Made by a program: the position numbers and the translations under genes. Below, piece by piece: positions 43,012 to 53,346 of a DNA stretch of 64,000 nucleotides. Position 1 is the stretch's first letter. Each line of letters starts with the position of its first letter. The notes below the pieces were generated by a model. That model was not told the origin of the DNA. It did no database searches and saw nothing but the letters and a program-made list of their open reading frames with translations. Source of the stretch: Chimonanthus salicifolius (taxonomy: Eukaryota > Streptophyta > Magnoliopsida > Laurales > Calycanthaceae); assembly GCA_013350335.1 (NCBI GenBank), contig CM023539.1:17200223-17264222 (forward strand), written 5' to 3'.

Positions 43012-43734
43012 TGTAACACCCCGCCCTTTTCACTCTAATAATCAGAGTTTATTTTTTTTTTTAAAATATAATAATCAACCAAGTGATCGGGACGGAGTGT
43101 CACGACGCGAGTTAAGTTCAGACTTCTAAAGTCCGACCCTTAACTGGCCAAGCCCATGTGCGTATGGATTAAGTCCATAAGAATCGATCCACACATGGTA
43201 CAATAAACTTGCGGAATATACTTAGTCTTAATCTAACTGAGGTTATAATAGATCCTAAGACTAATCCATTTTTTAATTTAAGATAGCAAAGTACATAATC
43301 ATAATCTCCAAAAATTACTAAACAATCTTAACTAATCGTTCAATCAAACCATCCAAAATAAATCAAACCATAGCATCTACTTAACTACTTATTATATGCC
43401 AACACATCTAATTACCAAATTACGTTGTCCAGATAAATCAAATAACAAGTCCATAAATAGTCCATTCAAAGTCCATTTAAATCATTCAAACCGCCCAAGC
43501 TTCTTTGCTTGGTCCCTTTCTCGATCCTCATTCTTTGTCTTTCCTGCGTCATCCACTAAGGGTAGAGATAGGGAGTTAGATCAACGCGCCCAGTAGTGTT
43601 TCCGAATAGGGCTACCACAAGGTTTGTATGAAACATGCAAATAATATAATAATACATGTGTGTCAAAATTCCATAAAAACATGCTATGTATGAAATGAAC
43701 GTGTAATGAGTCCCACCCATCACCATTCTACATA

Positions 43735-43900
43735 GCCTCCTCTTGACGGGATTCTCATCGTCAAGGTACCCCACAGTGGTCTTTCGGATGCCCCGACGGA
43801 GTGTACCCTCCGGATTCCTCTTGATGGGATTCTCATCATCAAGGTACCGTACAGTGGTCTTTCGGGCGCCTGACGGAGTGTGGCCTCCGGTTACAACAAC
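43735..43900 (-). other. Hairpin cassette in LTR F
   Basis: CTTGACG/CGTCAAG near 43743-43767 and CTTGATG/CATCAAG near 43823-43847 are paired stems differing by a compensatory C-G to T-A change. Between and after them, CAGTGGTCTTTCGG units alternate with GACGGAGTG...CTCCGG. Confidence 0.75.
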
Positions 43901-44189
43901 ATCATCCCATGCCATGCATGAGATGTCTATGTAAACATGTCATTTAGAAACATAACTTTACATTCATATAAGTTATCGAAATCAACATAAAACAACAAAT
44001 AGAAATGTGGTTACAATAAAGGTAGGAAACCTACTCTATGTTACTTTGTTTGACCCTTCCTTTCAACCGTCTTCCAATCACGGCTTGTACACCGTTCTAG
44101 AAATCCAAATACCTTATGTACATAGCAGCAAGTTAATCATTTATCTACCTAATTTCCAGCAAAGCTTAATGTTCCAAGAACCACTTAGT

Positions 44190-45010
44190 GGGGTTCGGCC
44201 ATAGCCATGGCCGAACCTCGCCCATTAAAACTTTGGCCATCCTTATTTATCTAAACCATTTTGATTAACCCAAAACTCCCAAATGAACCTTGGTAGGGTT
44301 CGGCCTTACTGTATGGCCAAACCTTACCATCTTGGGTTTTGGCTCACATGTCCATTCCTATGATCTTTTCATCTTGGATCATTTCATCAGAATTACCATC
44401 ATGCCATTTAGCTTATCCTTTGGCTTAATTTATCTTAAACAAAGTCCATCACCAAACCACTTGAGTGGGGTTCGGCCATACACATGGCCGAACCTCACCA
44501 CTTAGTTTTTGATCTTTTAAATCCTTCACTCATCCATACAAATTAATCACTAAGTCCATCAATCATCATTAGTGGGGTTCGGCCATACTACATGGCCGAA
44601 CCTCACCAATCTGATTTTTGTTCCTCTTTCCATCATCCATGATGGCTGATTATATACCTATATTAAGTCCATATACAAAACTATCTTATTCTTAAATCAA
44701 AGCACATAATGATTACATAATTTCCATCCTACACTTAATCCAATTATCCATAAAAAACAGTCCATGGGGTTCGGCCATACACATGGCCGAACCCTATGGT
44801 TCTCTTAACACAATACTTCCATCAATTATATGCCTATGAGACTCCATACTTTAACCATGAAAACTACATCATTCAGCCATCCCATAACTGGTCCAAAACA
44901 ACAAGCTTATCTCCATTTCATAATATAGATTTTGTCTTTCAAACACCATAAAAAAAATCAAAGTTTTCTCATGGGGTTCGGCCTTCCAATGGGACCGAAC
45001 CTTATGGTCC
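44190..45010. repeat. TTCGGCCAT hairpin array in LTR F
   Basis: Modules near 44193, 44298, 44468, 44577, 44767 and 44975. Several are perfect 11-bp arms (GGTTCGGCCAT / ATGGCCGAACC) around 3-5 nt loops. Confidence 0.85.
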
Positions 45011-45810
45011 ATTTTTTACCATTTTTAAATATCATAATCCTAGATCTAAACCATTGATGGATCTGGCCATACAATGGCCAGATCACATTCCCTTAACCAA
45101 CTTTATTTATCATTGGTTCAAAGTGCACTTACCAATATCACGACTCCTTCGGTCTTTCACTTCTTGATCTTTTTCTCCGATTTGATCTTCCGTTCCTTTC
45201 CTAATCCTTCCCTCTTCCTTCTTATTCTCTTGGCTAGGACTGGTCTTGCTGCAAGCTCCTTGAGATAATTCAGCCAGGTGATATGGATTTGAGAGAGAGA
45301 TAGAAATTTGGTCTTAAACCTTGGTGCCAACCTCCTTTGCTGATTTTTGTCTTGATGAATGGATCAACCAAGGACTGATTGATATGAGATACAATTAGCC
45401 AACAATCTTTGTCTTGTGAGATGAAGACCGTCCAAGGGAGCGAGAGATATCCAATTCTTGATTCCAAATGGGGTGATCGGCCAAAGAGATGGGTTTTGAT
45501 TAAACCCATGTGTAACTCCCATTGTCTTAACCCAAAGTCTTTTATATTACTTGGGGGTTTCATCTATGAAATGAAACCTCCCCAAGCTCTCAACATCTCC
45601 CGTGGATGGTGTTTATGTAACCTCCCCTTTCCTTAAGGTCTCACATGGGGGTTTCATTTTGAGATGAAACTCCCATGTGCTGCACCGTCCCTCCATTGGT
45701 TGCCTCTTTGTTTTGGCTTGTGTAACAGCCACCTCTCTAATGTGTAACTCCATAAAACAGCAGCTCCATTCAGCTCCATTTGATCCTCATCAACGTCCCA
45801 CGTGGGAGCT

Positions 45811-48800
45811 CCATAAAGCAATTTAAATATCTTTAAAATATCTTAAGGTTGGTAGAATAATTAATGCAAAGTGTAAGTTAGGTCACAAATGGGGATAAGC
45901 CTTGATTCTTTTCTCATTTCTTATCCTCTCTTCGTTGTTACTCTCTCCATTTTTTCATTCTCCATTGCTGTCCGATGCTCCAAGTGAAGGAGAGAAAGAG
46001 AGCTAAGGAGAAGAGAAGAGAAGGAGAGAAGAAAAAAAAGTGGAAATTTAAGCAAAATCACTCTAAGATCAAGGTTATCATCTCCCCTCTCATCATCTTT
46101 CCCTCTCCATCTCTCAAAACAAACCCTAACTTGGCCGATCCTAAGGTTGGGGGTTGCCACCATTGATCAAGAATCTTGACTTACCAAAGATCAAGAGGAA
46201 GGAGAGAGGAGGTTAAGGAAACCGCCGGGAGTGACGGAAGTCGGAGGAGACGACGGATTGTGAGTATTTCTTAAACAAGAAATTTTGGATTTTTTAGGGT
46301 TTAAGATTTGGGATTTATTTTTGTAAACATTAATGGTGGTTAAGTAGTTTTATGCCATGGATTTTAAATCCATCAAATGAAAGGGTGGAAGGTGGAGGAA
46401 ACCCTAAATGGGTAAATTAGGGTTAGGGTAAGAAAAGAAATAAATGGATTATGTGCATTTTGTAATTTATTAAATGAAGCATGGAATTGGGTAATTGGAA
46501 CAAAATCATGGACCATAGGGTTAGGCCATGTAGCATGGCCGAACCCCATGGTGGGTGATTAGGGGTCTTGATGTAATTGGTTAGGGTTTAAAGAATGGAA
46601 GACAATGAGGGCTTTTAGCTAATGAAAATTAGGGTTTTAAATGAATGTGTGGGTAAGTTTAAAAATGCTTTTATGATAAAAATGCAAAGGGGTTTTATGG
46701 CTTTGAAATGCATGGATGGAATGAATCTTGAACCATGGGTTCGGCCATGGTATATGGCCGAACCCTATGGTGATGAAATGGTGATCAAATGATGGGTTTA
46801 AAGGATAGAAAATATGGATTTAATATTTTGGTGAATGTAGGTATTTTGGAGCAATGAATGATGGATCATGAGCCATGGGTTCGGCTATGGTGTATGGCCG
46901 AACCCTATGGTGATCAAATGATGGAATGAAGGGTTGTGAATAATGGAAAATAAACTGGAAATGTTAGTAGTTTTGATGAACCCAAGAGATAAAACCAATG
47001 TGATCAAATGAGTGATTTAGATGAATGGTGAAATCCCCATATTGAGGGACTTGTGATAAATTCAAACGTGAACAATGGACCCAAAGAAAAAAATGGGAAA
47101 AGGACACCATGGGTTCGACCATGGTGTATGGCCGAACCCATGGCCCATTTATGAGTCTTTTGATGGGTTAGGTTGGAGTATGAATGTGTTTAAATTGATT
47201 GGGATTTGGATAAGTTAAGGACTTATCTTTAATGATTTCATGTAATGGTTGATAGGTCACTAATAAATCTAAGTTATGGATCAATTTTGGACTTAATCAT
47301 GTATGGATAAATGAGTGATTAATCATGGAAAATGAGGTAGTGGCAAAACCGTAATTAATGGCCAAATTCAAGAATTCCATGGAGATTGTTCATGGACTTA
47401 GGGGCTCTAATGTAATAACCTTATAAGGGATTGATCAAGCCTAGGGTAGCCAATTTTTAAGAATTATGGGATTAAAGGTTTTAATAGATGAAATGGGACC
47501 CACAAAACCTAAATAGTGACCGGTTTTTCATATGGACTTGGAAATGATTTATGGGCTTAGAAATGGTTAAAATTTGGACTGATTTGTGTATGTAATAAGG
47601 TATTGGATATCACGAGCGGTACGCTTGTCGGTAGCCGAATTATCGGACGAAAACGAAACAAAGACGCGAGTCGGTATTCGGTAGGATTCTAACCCTTTTG
47701 TAAGCCATGGATTGAGTGATGATTTCTTTGAATTATTTTAGAAATTATATGGGTTGTTTTAAGATTGGTTTTGAATTATGTATTATGTAGGGGCTTTTAC
47801 TTGATTTATTCTGGTAAGCATATGATTGGTTTAAAATGGGTTTTAAAGCTATGATGTGTTTATTGAGGCTTTACTTGATCTACTTTTGATAATCAAGTTA
47901 TATGTTTGATTGATGGGATTTTTAAATGTCATGGTTGTTATTATATTCATTACATGGCATATGGCATCTACATCTCATGCATGGCATGGGAGGGATATGA
48001 TGGGGGAAGGATGAAATGAAACCGGAGTCCATGCTCCGTCGGGGCTGACCGATAAACAACCATGGGGATATTCTGATGTGTTTGATTCATCAGGGAGGTT
48101 ACTATGGGCTCTATGATATGTTGATAAGGTTATTCAAACAAGAATGTTATTATGTGTTATTATACCTTGATGATGGTTCTTCCATCAAGGGGGATGCCTA
48201 GTGTGGATCACATCTTGATGAGGCTTTTCCATCAAGAGGGTCATGGCACTATGATGGTATGGATTATATTTTGAACATTATGTATGGATGAAAAAGGGGC
48301 ATTGTACAATGATGATGAGATTAATGGGTGCAATTCATGACATAAAACACCCATTGCATTACATTGTACCAAATGGCATGATTTTGATATAATATTTTCT
48401 ATATGCTTTGTTATCACTAATCCATGTGTTAGCCCTACTCGGAGTCCTACTGGGCGTGTTGTCTAACGCCCTACTTCTACCCTAGCTGATGACGCAGGAG
48501 GTGGCGAAACGGAAGGACAAGACGGGAGCCAAACTAAGGAGCTTGGAAAGGCGTGCTAGATAGTTACTAATGTTTATTTTGGATAATGTAATTTGAAATA
48601 GTTTAGCTTGTCGGAAATGTAATATTTTAGACTTATTGCTATGTTTTGGATTTTGTGGTAGACATATGATGTTATGGCATTTTGGTAATTAAATGATGAA
48701 ATCTTCCCTGCTATCTAGAAAAGAAAATTTGGTAGGATAGTCTGTAATGTCTTTCCGCATTTAATGTAACTTTCCGTGAGCTTTCTTCTACGGGTGAACT

Positions 48801-48958
48801 ATTCTCTGTGGACTTCGTTCCACGCACCCGTAGGGTTGGCCGATTAAGGGCCGGGCTTTAGAAGCTCGAACATAACTCGCGTCATGACGTCCGCGCCCTT
48901 TGGTCATTTAAAAAAAAAAATAGACTCTGATTTTTGGTGAAAAGGGGCGGGCATTACA
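45811..48958 (+). repeat. Element D 5' LTR (5' truncated)
   Basis: Aligns with 54003-57146 of the 3' LTR. Landmarks: GTGAGTATTTC at 46260, TTCGGCCAT hairpins near 46518, 46740, 46880 and 47112, cassette 47970-48350, GGGCGTGTTGTCTAACGCCC near 48453, GCAGG near 48494, U5 stem CTACGGGTG/CACCCGTAG at 48788-48833, end GGGGCGGGCATTACA. Confidence 0.93.
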
Positions 48959-48960
48959 GT

Positions 48961-48972
48961 TGGTATCAGAGC
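48961..48972 (+). other. Element D primer-binding site for initiator tRNA-Met
   Basis: TGGTATCAGAGC, two bases after the 5' LTR. This is the complement of the 3' end of plant initiator tRNA-Met, the primer used by most gypsy and copia elements in plants. Confidence 0.95.
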
Positions 48973-49762
48973 GAACTTAGAAGAATGAATCTCTCGAAGT
49001 AAGATTAAGACGGTTGCATGTCTCACTGGCAGCTTAGAATCCCAACCGACCAACTCTTCGGAGTCCGCTGCACGGGGGCTGGGTTAATTTACTTCGGTTG
49101 ACTCAAACTGAAGTATTCAGTCTGAGAACAACGTCTGACGAAAAGGAATGATAGCAAGGGAAGAAAAATCATTCTAAGTTAGATTTATCGAACATAGCAA
49201 GATAAGGCATCTTCCCCGAAAATGAGAACATGATACTTTGATACTTAGGAAGTTTCCCCCAAAACAAGGTATAATCACTTAGAAATCTTTCCCCCGAATT
49301 GATGAAACAATGATAACTTTATCAAACGTAGCGAAAATAGGATGTGTTTCCCCAGTATCCTTAAGTTGAACAACAAACAGTAGGAGTTTAGAGATTCTCC
49401 CCCCAGAAACAAAGGAAAACCAAGTGTGCTTATTTGGCAACTTCCCCCCTAAATGGAAAGAAAAACAGTGATATTTAGGAAAATTTCCCTCAAAGTGAGA
49501 AAACAAATCTAGTTTTCCCCCAATTGATGGAACAGTAATGGGTTTATCGAACGTAGGAAAGTTTCCCCATTCTCACCAAATGGAACAAACATTGGTACTT
49601 AGGGATGTTATTCCCAAAACTAAGTGGGCTAATTTGGAAAATTTTCCAAAAAAAAAAAAAAAACATTGTGTTATGTATAAGAAATTCTCCAAAGTCTAGA
49701 TTGTTTTATTGGAAACTGCTCTCGATGATTTTTGTATTTTGTTTGTATTCTATGATGCAAAT
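48973..49762 (+). other. Element D leader with periodic C-tracts
   Basis: ~790 bp, non-coding. From about 49210 to 49600 it repeats an A/T-rich segment ending in TTTCCCC or TTCCCCC roughly every 25-60 bp (about a dozen tracts), with recurring ATTGATGGAACAGTAAT- and TTATCGAACGTAG-like pieces. A GACTCC...GGAGTC-type stem lies near 49060. The element A leader has the same style of tracts. Confidence 0.8.
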
Positions 49763-50155
49763 ATGTCAAGTGATGGGGAGTATACAGAATTATGGGATAA
49801 GGGAACCCCTAGCTGTTAGCCTGGACTTTCAGGAGGGACCTCCCGAGGAAGATGAAGGGGATTTATCATCTCTTCCTGAAGAGAATGTGGAAGACTTTTC
49901 GATGATAAGAAAGTCGGTAGGGGAAATAGGACCTGATTATAGGTACGAGTTGTACAACCAGGTTGGGCACAACTGCGCATATTGTCCCTACCCTTTTGAA
50001 GTGGTATGTCCGGTTTGTGGGCTACATGGACACGGGAAAGAAAGGACTAACTGTCTTTATATTGGAAGACCAGGGATAATACCTTGTTTGACATGTGGAG
50101 TACTGGGTTAAATGTCGATGTCGGGCCCTCACAGTTCCTTTGTGTTTGAGAAGGA
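49763..50155 (+). pseudogene. Element D copy of the Cys-rich upstream ORF (broken)
   Basis: Starts MSS..EYTELWDKGTPS like the A copy, then hits a stop after losing ~50 bp. The second frame continues through DFQEGPPEEDEGDLSSLPEE, GHNCAYC, CPVCGLHGHGKERTNC and PCLTCGVLG, where TAA stops it before the last His and Cys of the third cluster. Two Cys of the first cluster have become Tyr (YELYNQ). It cannot make the full protein, but its similarity to 4254-4715 along the whole length shows the ORF is an old part of the lineage. Confidence 0.8.
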
Positions 50156-50383
50156 TGCATGGTCCTCTACGAAAGACTAGGCTGGGGAGTAGCAAGGAAG
50201 GTCATTCAAAGAGGGTTATCTTGTAAGAGTTGGGGGTACACTTTGTTGTTTTGAAGGGTTTATTTTAACCCTACCAGCCTTTGTATTATGATAGAAGTTT
50301 GAATGATTTTTTTTTAAGGAAGAATGCAACTTACGAGTTTATGAAGGAACTAAGCCAATGAATTTTTTTTATGACTTAGGAAA
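50156..50383 (+). other. Spacer between the Cys-rich ORF and gag in element D
   Basis: No ORF. Includes TTTTAACCCTACCAGCC near 50264, matching the reverse of element A near 4165-4180, and a poly-T run near 50310. Confidence 0.6.
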
Positions 50384-51163
50384 ATGCCTCCAAAGAGAAG
50401 AAACCGACAAGACCCATGTGTGGAAAAAGAAGAGGTACAGCAACCTCATTCGGAAGAAGAGGTACAACAACGTCATCAGGAGGAAGCACATAATCGCATG
50501 AATATTCCAGTGATAACACCCGAGCTACGAAACGTAGTGCAAGCTCTAGTCACTTATGTTTTACAACAACTCTTGAACGGAAATGAAACACAAGACCGAA
50601 AAGGTCAGAGTGGGGTAAATACCTTTCGTCCTCACAGGAGATTCAGACCCAACTTTTGGAGACCTTCAGCCTCTACTGGAAGTTCCTGTTCCCAGTGTGG
50701 TCGGCAGGGGCATTTCAAAAGAGAGTGCCCACAGAACGATAAGTCTTCGTACTTCAGAGGTTCTCGTCGGTCAGCCTCTACTGGAAGTTCCTGTTTCCAG
50801 TGTGGTTGGCAGGGGCATTTCAAAAGAGAGTGCCCACAGAACGATAAGTCTTCGTACTTCAGAGGTTCTCGTCGGTCAGCCTCTACTGGAAGTTCCTGTT
50901 TCCAATGTGGTCAGCAGGGGCATTTTAAAAGAGAGTGTCCTCAGAACTATAGATCTTCGCACTTCAGAGGTCCTCGCCGTTGTCTAGCTCGATCAGCTCA
51001 GCCACAGGGGCCTAGAGCACATGGCCCTACAGGAAGGGCACCTATTCCGACAGAGTCGGGACAGCTGAATGCTACGATTTCTTCTCCAGAGACAGTGGAT
51101 TATTCGGTGGTTCAAGGTATGGCAGTAGTTGTAGTTCATATGCTTATGCATTATTTAATTTGA
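50384..51163 (+). CDS. gag: Element D gag: basic N-terminus plus three tandem zinc knuckles
   Basis: 259 intact codons. Residues 1-12 are basic (MPPKRRNRQD). About 12-35 are Glu/Gln/His-rich, and 40-68 hold a short helix-like segment (PELRNVVQALVTYVLQQLL). About 82-94 are Arg-rich. Residues 95-199 are three near-identical 35-residue units, each with a canonical CX2CX4HX4C knuckle (C102/C105/H110/C115 in the first). The tail runs through VDYSVVQGMAVV, the start of the protease region, then shifts frame so that the DSG triad is lost. No capsid domain is evident. It could still bind nucleic acid; particle assembly would need another Gag. Confidence 0.82.
   Translation: MPPKRRNRQDPCVEKEEVQQPHSEEEVQQRHQEEAHNRMNIPVITPELRNVVQALVTYVLQQLLNGNETQDRKGQSGVNTFRPHRRFRPNFWRPSASTGSSCSQCGRQGHFKRECPQNDKSSYFRGSRRSASTGSSCFQCGWQGHFKRECPQNDKSSYFRGSRRSASTGSSCFQCGQQGHFKRECPQNYRSSHFRGPRRCLARSAQPQGPRAHGPTGRAPIPTESGQLNATISSPETVDYSVVQGMAVVVVHMLMHYLI
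50666..50980 (+). repeat. 105-bp triplication encoding three zinc knuckles
   Basis: Three in-frame 105-bp units, nearly identical in DNA; the third has most of the changes. A has one knuckle at this place, so the triplication arose within the D lineage and is recent. Confidence 0.93.
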
Positions 51164-51950
51164 GAACATTCTACTCTCTTGTACCTACTGCCTTCACGTA
51201 TGTTATTAGTACAATAAATGTTCACTACACTTACTCTATTATTCCCTGTTGGTAGACAAGGACGACCATTGGTGGGTATGTCGAGTTTCTGATAGATACA
51301 ATTTGGTTCCATATGTTGACCCATGAGTCTTACGATAGACAGAATAGTCCTATGAGGGTATTAGTATGCCCATGAATGGATTATACCTATAGGAGGGTTA
51401 TATTCATGGATGGTTACTAACCATGGATGAGGGTTCCCATGGTGGTTTAGATTGATGCCGGGTGTTGGTATCGTGGAAATTATGAACAAAAGGGTTAGTC
51501 ACATAGTGACTTATGTGCAATTGAACAGGTGCTAAGTTTTGGAGGTGTGCTTAATGGGAAAGATAAAAGTCCAGTGAAACTCGAATGGGAAGCTATGGGT
51601 GACTGCTGAGTTAGTCTAGCTAGCAAACTCTGTAGTTAGCCAATGGAGTTCCAGGAGAGTGCAACTAGAAACCTAGTTGAAATGGAATCAGCAAAGGACT
51701 TGAGCGTAGACTTGTACTGGCAGGCTACCTCACACAGAGAGTAGATGAAAGAACGTATTGAATAGGTACGTATGGGAAATGTCTTGGTAGCAGGTAAAGT
51801 GTAATAAGATACATTAGTCTACATAAGATCGTAAATGGGTTCATGAGAGAAAGAGATAGCATGAGACAGAATAATTTCTGCAAGAATGAAACTCATAGGT
51901 CAATATGAGTGATGTTGATGTAATTGAGAGGTACTTAGCACAATTGAACG
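51164..51950 (+). other. Non-coding spacer replacing protease, RT and RNase H in element D
   Basis: ~790 bp with short frames only. No RT motif (SGYHQI, FxDD) or RNase H motif (DHKSL) can be read on either strand. The first ~30 bp are frame-shifted protease, and the end merges into the RNase H-integrase tether. The middle (about 51200-51880) resembles nothing else in the window. Confidence 0.7.
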
Positions 51951-53284
51951 GGAACAACGAATAGACCTAGAGATGGAGGAGATCTGGACCCAGATGTCTA
52001 CAGGTGAGGTAGTATCGGAATGAGAGTTACGACCGAGATAGGGTCTTGTGTTCCGAGATAGGACGGAGGTGCCTAAGAGCTGCGGAAGGGAGTTGTTGGT
52101 TTAGGCACACCAAACCAAGCTCTCTACCCATCCGGACAGCGCTAAGATGTACCATGATTTTAAGAGGCACTATTGGTGGCATGGACTCAAGAGAGATGTG
52201 GCCGAGTTTGTGCTCGCTGCACTAACTGTCGACAGGTTAAGGCGGAGCGTCGGAAGCCACCGGATTTACTCAAACCCTTACCTGTACCGGAGTGGAAATG
52301 GGAGCACGTTTCTATGGACTTTGTGACAGGGTTGCCAAGGTTTCCCAAAGGCAACGATGCAATATGAATCGTGGTGGATCGGTTGACCAAGTCTGCCCAT
52401 TTCTTTCCTGTCAAGCAGACAAATTCATCTGAGGCTTTGGGTCGACTGTACATCCGAAATATTATCGGGAGTACATGGTGTACCCCGGACTACTATGTCC
52501 GACAGAGATGGCCTATTAACTAGCAGAGTATGGCAGAGCGTACAGTCGGCTATGGGGACCGACATGTTGATCAGCACAGCATTCCACCCACAGACTGATG
52601 GACAGTTGGAGAGGACAATACAGATATGGGAGGATATGCTCAGAGCATGTATGTTGGATTTCAAGGGTGGATGGGAGGATCACTTGCCATTGGTGGAGTT
52701 CTCCTACAATAACAGTTGTCAGGCAAGCCTCCAGATGGCATCATTTGAGGCCTTATGTGGTAGGCTGTGCAGATCGCCAGTGTGTTGGATAGAGACACCT
52801 ACTCACTGCACAGAGCCGTCAGAAGAGTTACGCCGACAAAAGGAGAAGGTTCCTCGAGTTTGAGGTGGGAGGCTTGGTGTTTTTTAAAGTCTCACCACGG
52901 AAGGGGCACATGAGGTTCGAAAAGAAGGGGAAACTGTCGCCTAGATTTGTGGGGCCATTTCCGATCCTGAAGAAGGGGGGGGGGGTAGCTTATCAGTTGG
53001 CGCTCCCTCCACAGCTATCATCTCTACATGATGTAATTCATGTGTCCATGTTAAGGAAGTACAATCACGATCCTTCCCATGTGTCGAATGTGCAAGACGT
53101 TGATGTACGAAGCGACGTGACGTATGTGGAGAAGCCGATCAGAGTGATCGGGAGCGAACAAAGAGTGCTGCGGAACTGCGCTATTCAGTTGGTCAAGGTG
53201 GTATGGGAACGGCATGGCAATGAGGAAGCCACTTGGGAACTTGAATCAGAGATGAGAGCAGCTCATCCGGAACTCTTTGTATGA
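51951..53284 (+). pseudogene. pol: Element D integrase and chromodomain (broken)
   Basis: Tether (EEIWTQMSTGEVV) from about 51975, then an HHCC region ([14 protein letters not shown]...CTNC), core [14 protein letters not shown] and TDGQLERT, the segment LSPRFVGPFPI and a chromodomain (EKPIRVIGSEQ...VKVVWERHGNEEATWELE) ending at TGA 53282-53284. Breaks: stops in the tether, loss of one base near 52208, TGA at 52365-52367, frame changes near 52450, and a deletion just after CWIE (near 52790). The chromodomain and C-terminal frame (52865-53284) is open and well kept, including a G-run at about 52975-52986. Confidence 0.88.
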
Positions 53285-53328
53285 GATGTTTGAGACCTCC
53301 ACTTCGCTCGAATTTTCGGGACGAAAAT

Positions 53329-53346
53329 TTCAAAAGAGGACTGTAT
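53329..53346 (+). other. Element D polypurine tract
   Basis: TTCAAAAGAGGACTGTAT directly precedes the 3' LTR start TGTAGTGGCCCGG. Confidence 0.85.

Larger units (their letters stand above)
43012..45810 (-). repeat. Truncated LTR F (minus)
   Basis: Starts TGTAACACCCCGCCC (complement of an LTR end). In reverse order it shows the U5 region (43090-43200), AAGCTTCTTTGCTTGG near 43498, AACGCGCCCAGTAG near 43583, the hairpin cassette 43735-43900, CATGCCATGCATGAGATG near 43908, and TTCGGCCAT hairpins 44190-45010. It ends without an LTR start at a 12-bp palindrome (45796-45807) against the D LTR. Its 45050-45800 part has the purine/pyrimidine leader in reverse. No gene. Confidence 0.87.

Noticed and set aside
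48961..48972. Initiator tRNA-Met gene fragment
   Set aside because: Only the 12-base complement of the tRNA 3' end is present, next to an LTR: a primer-binding site and not a tRNA gene.
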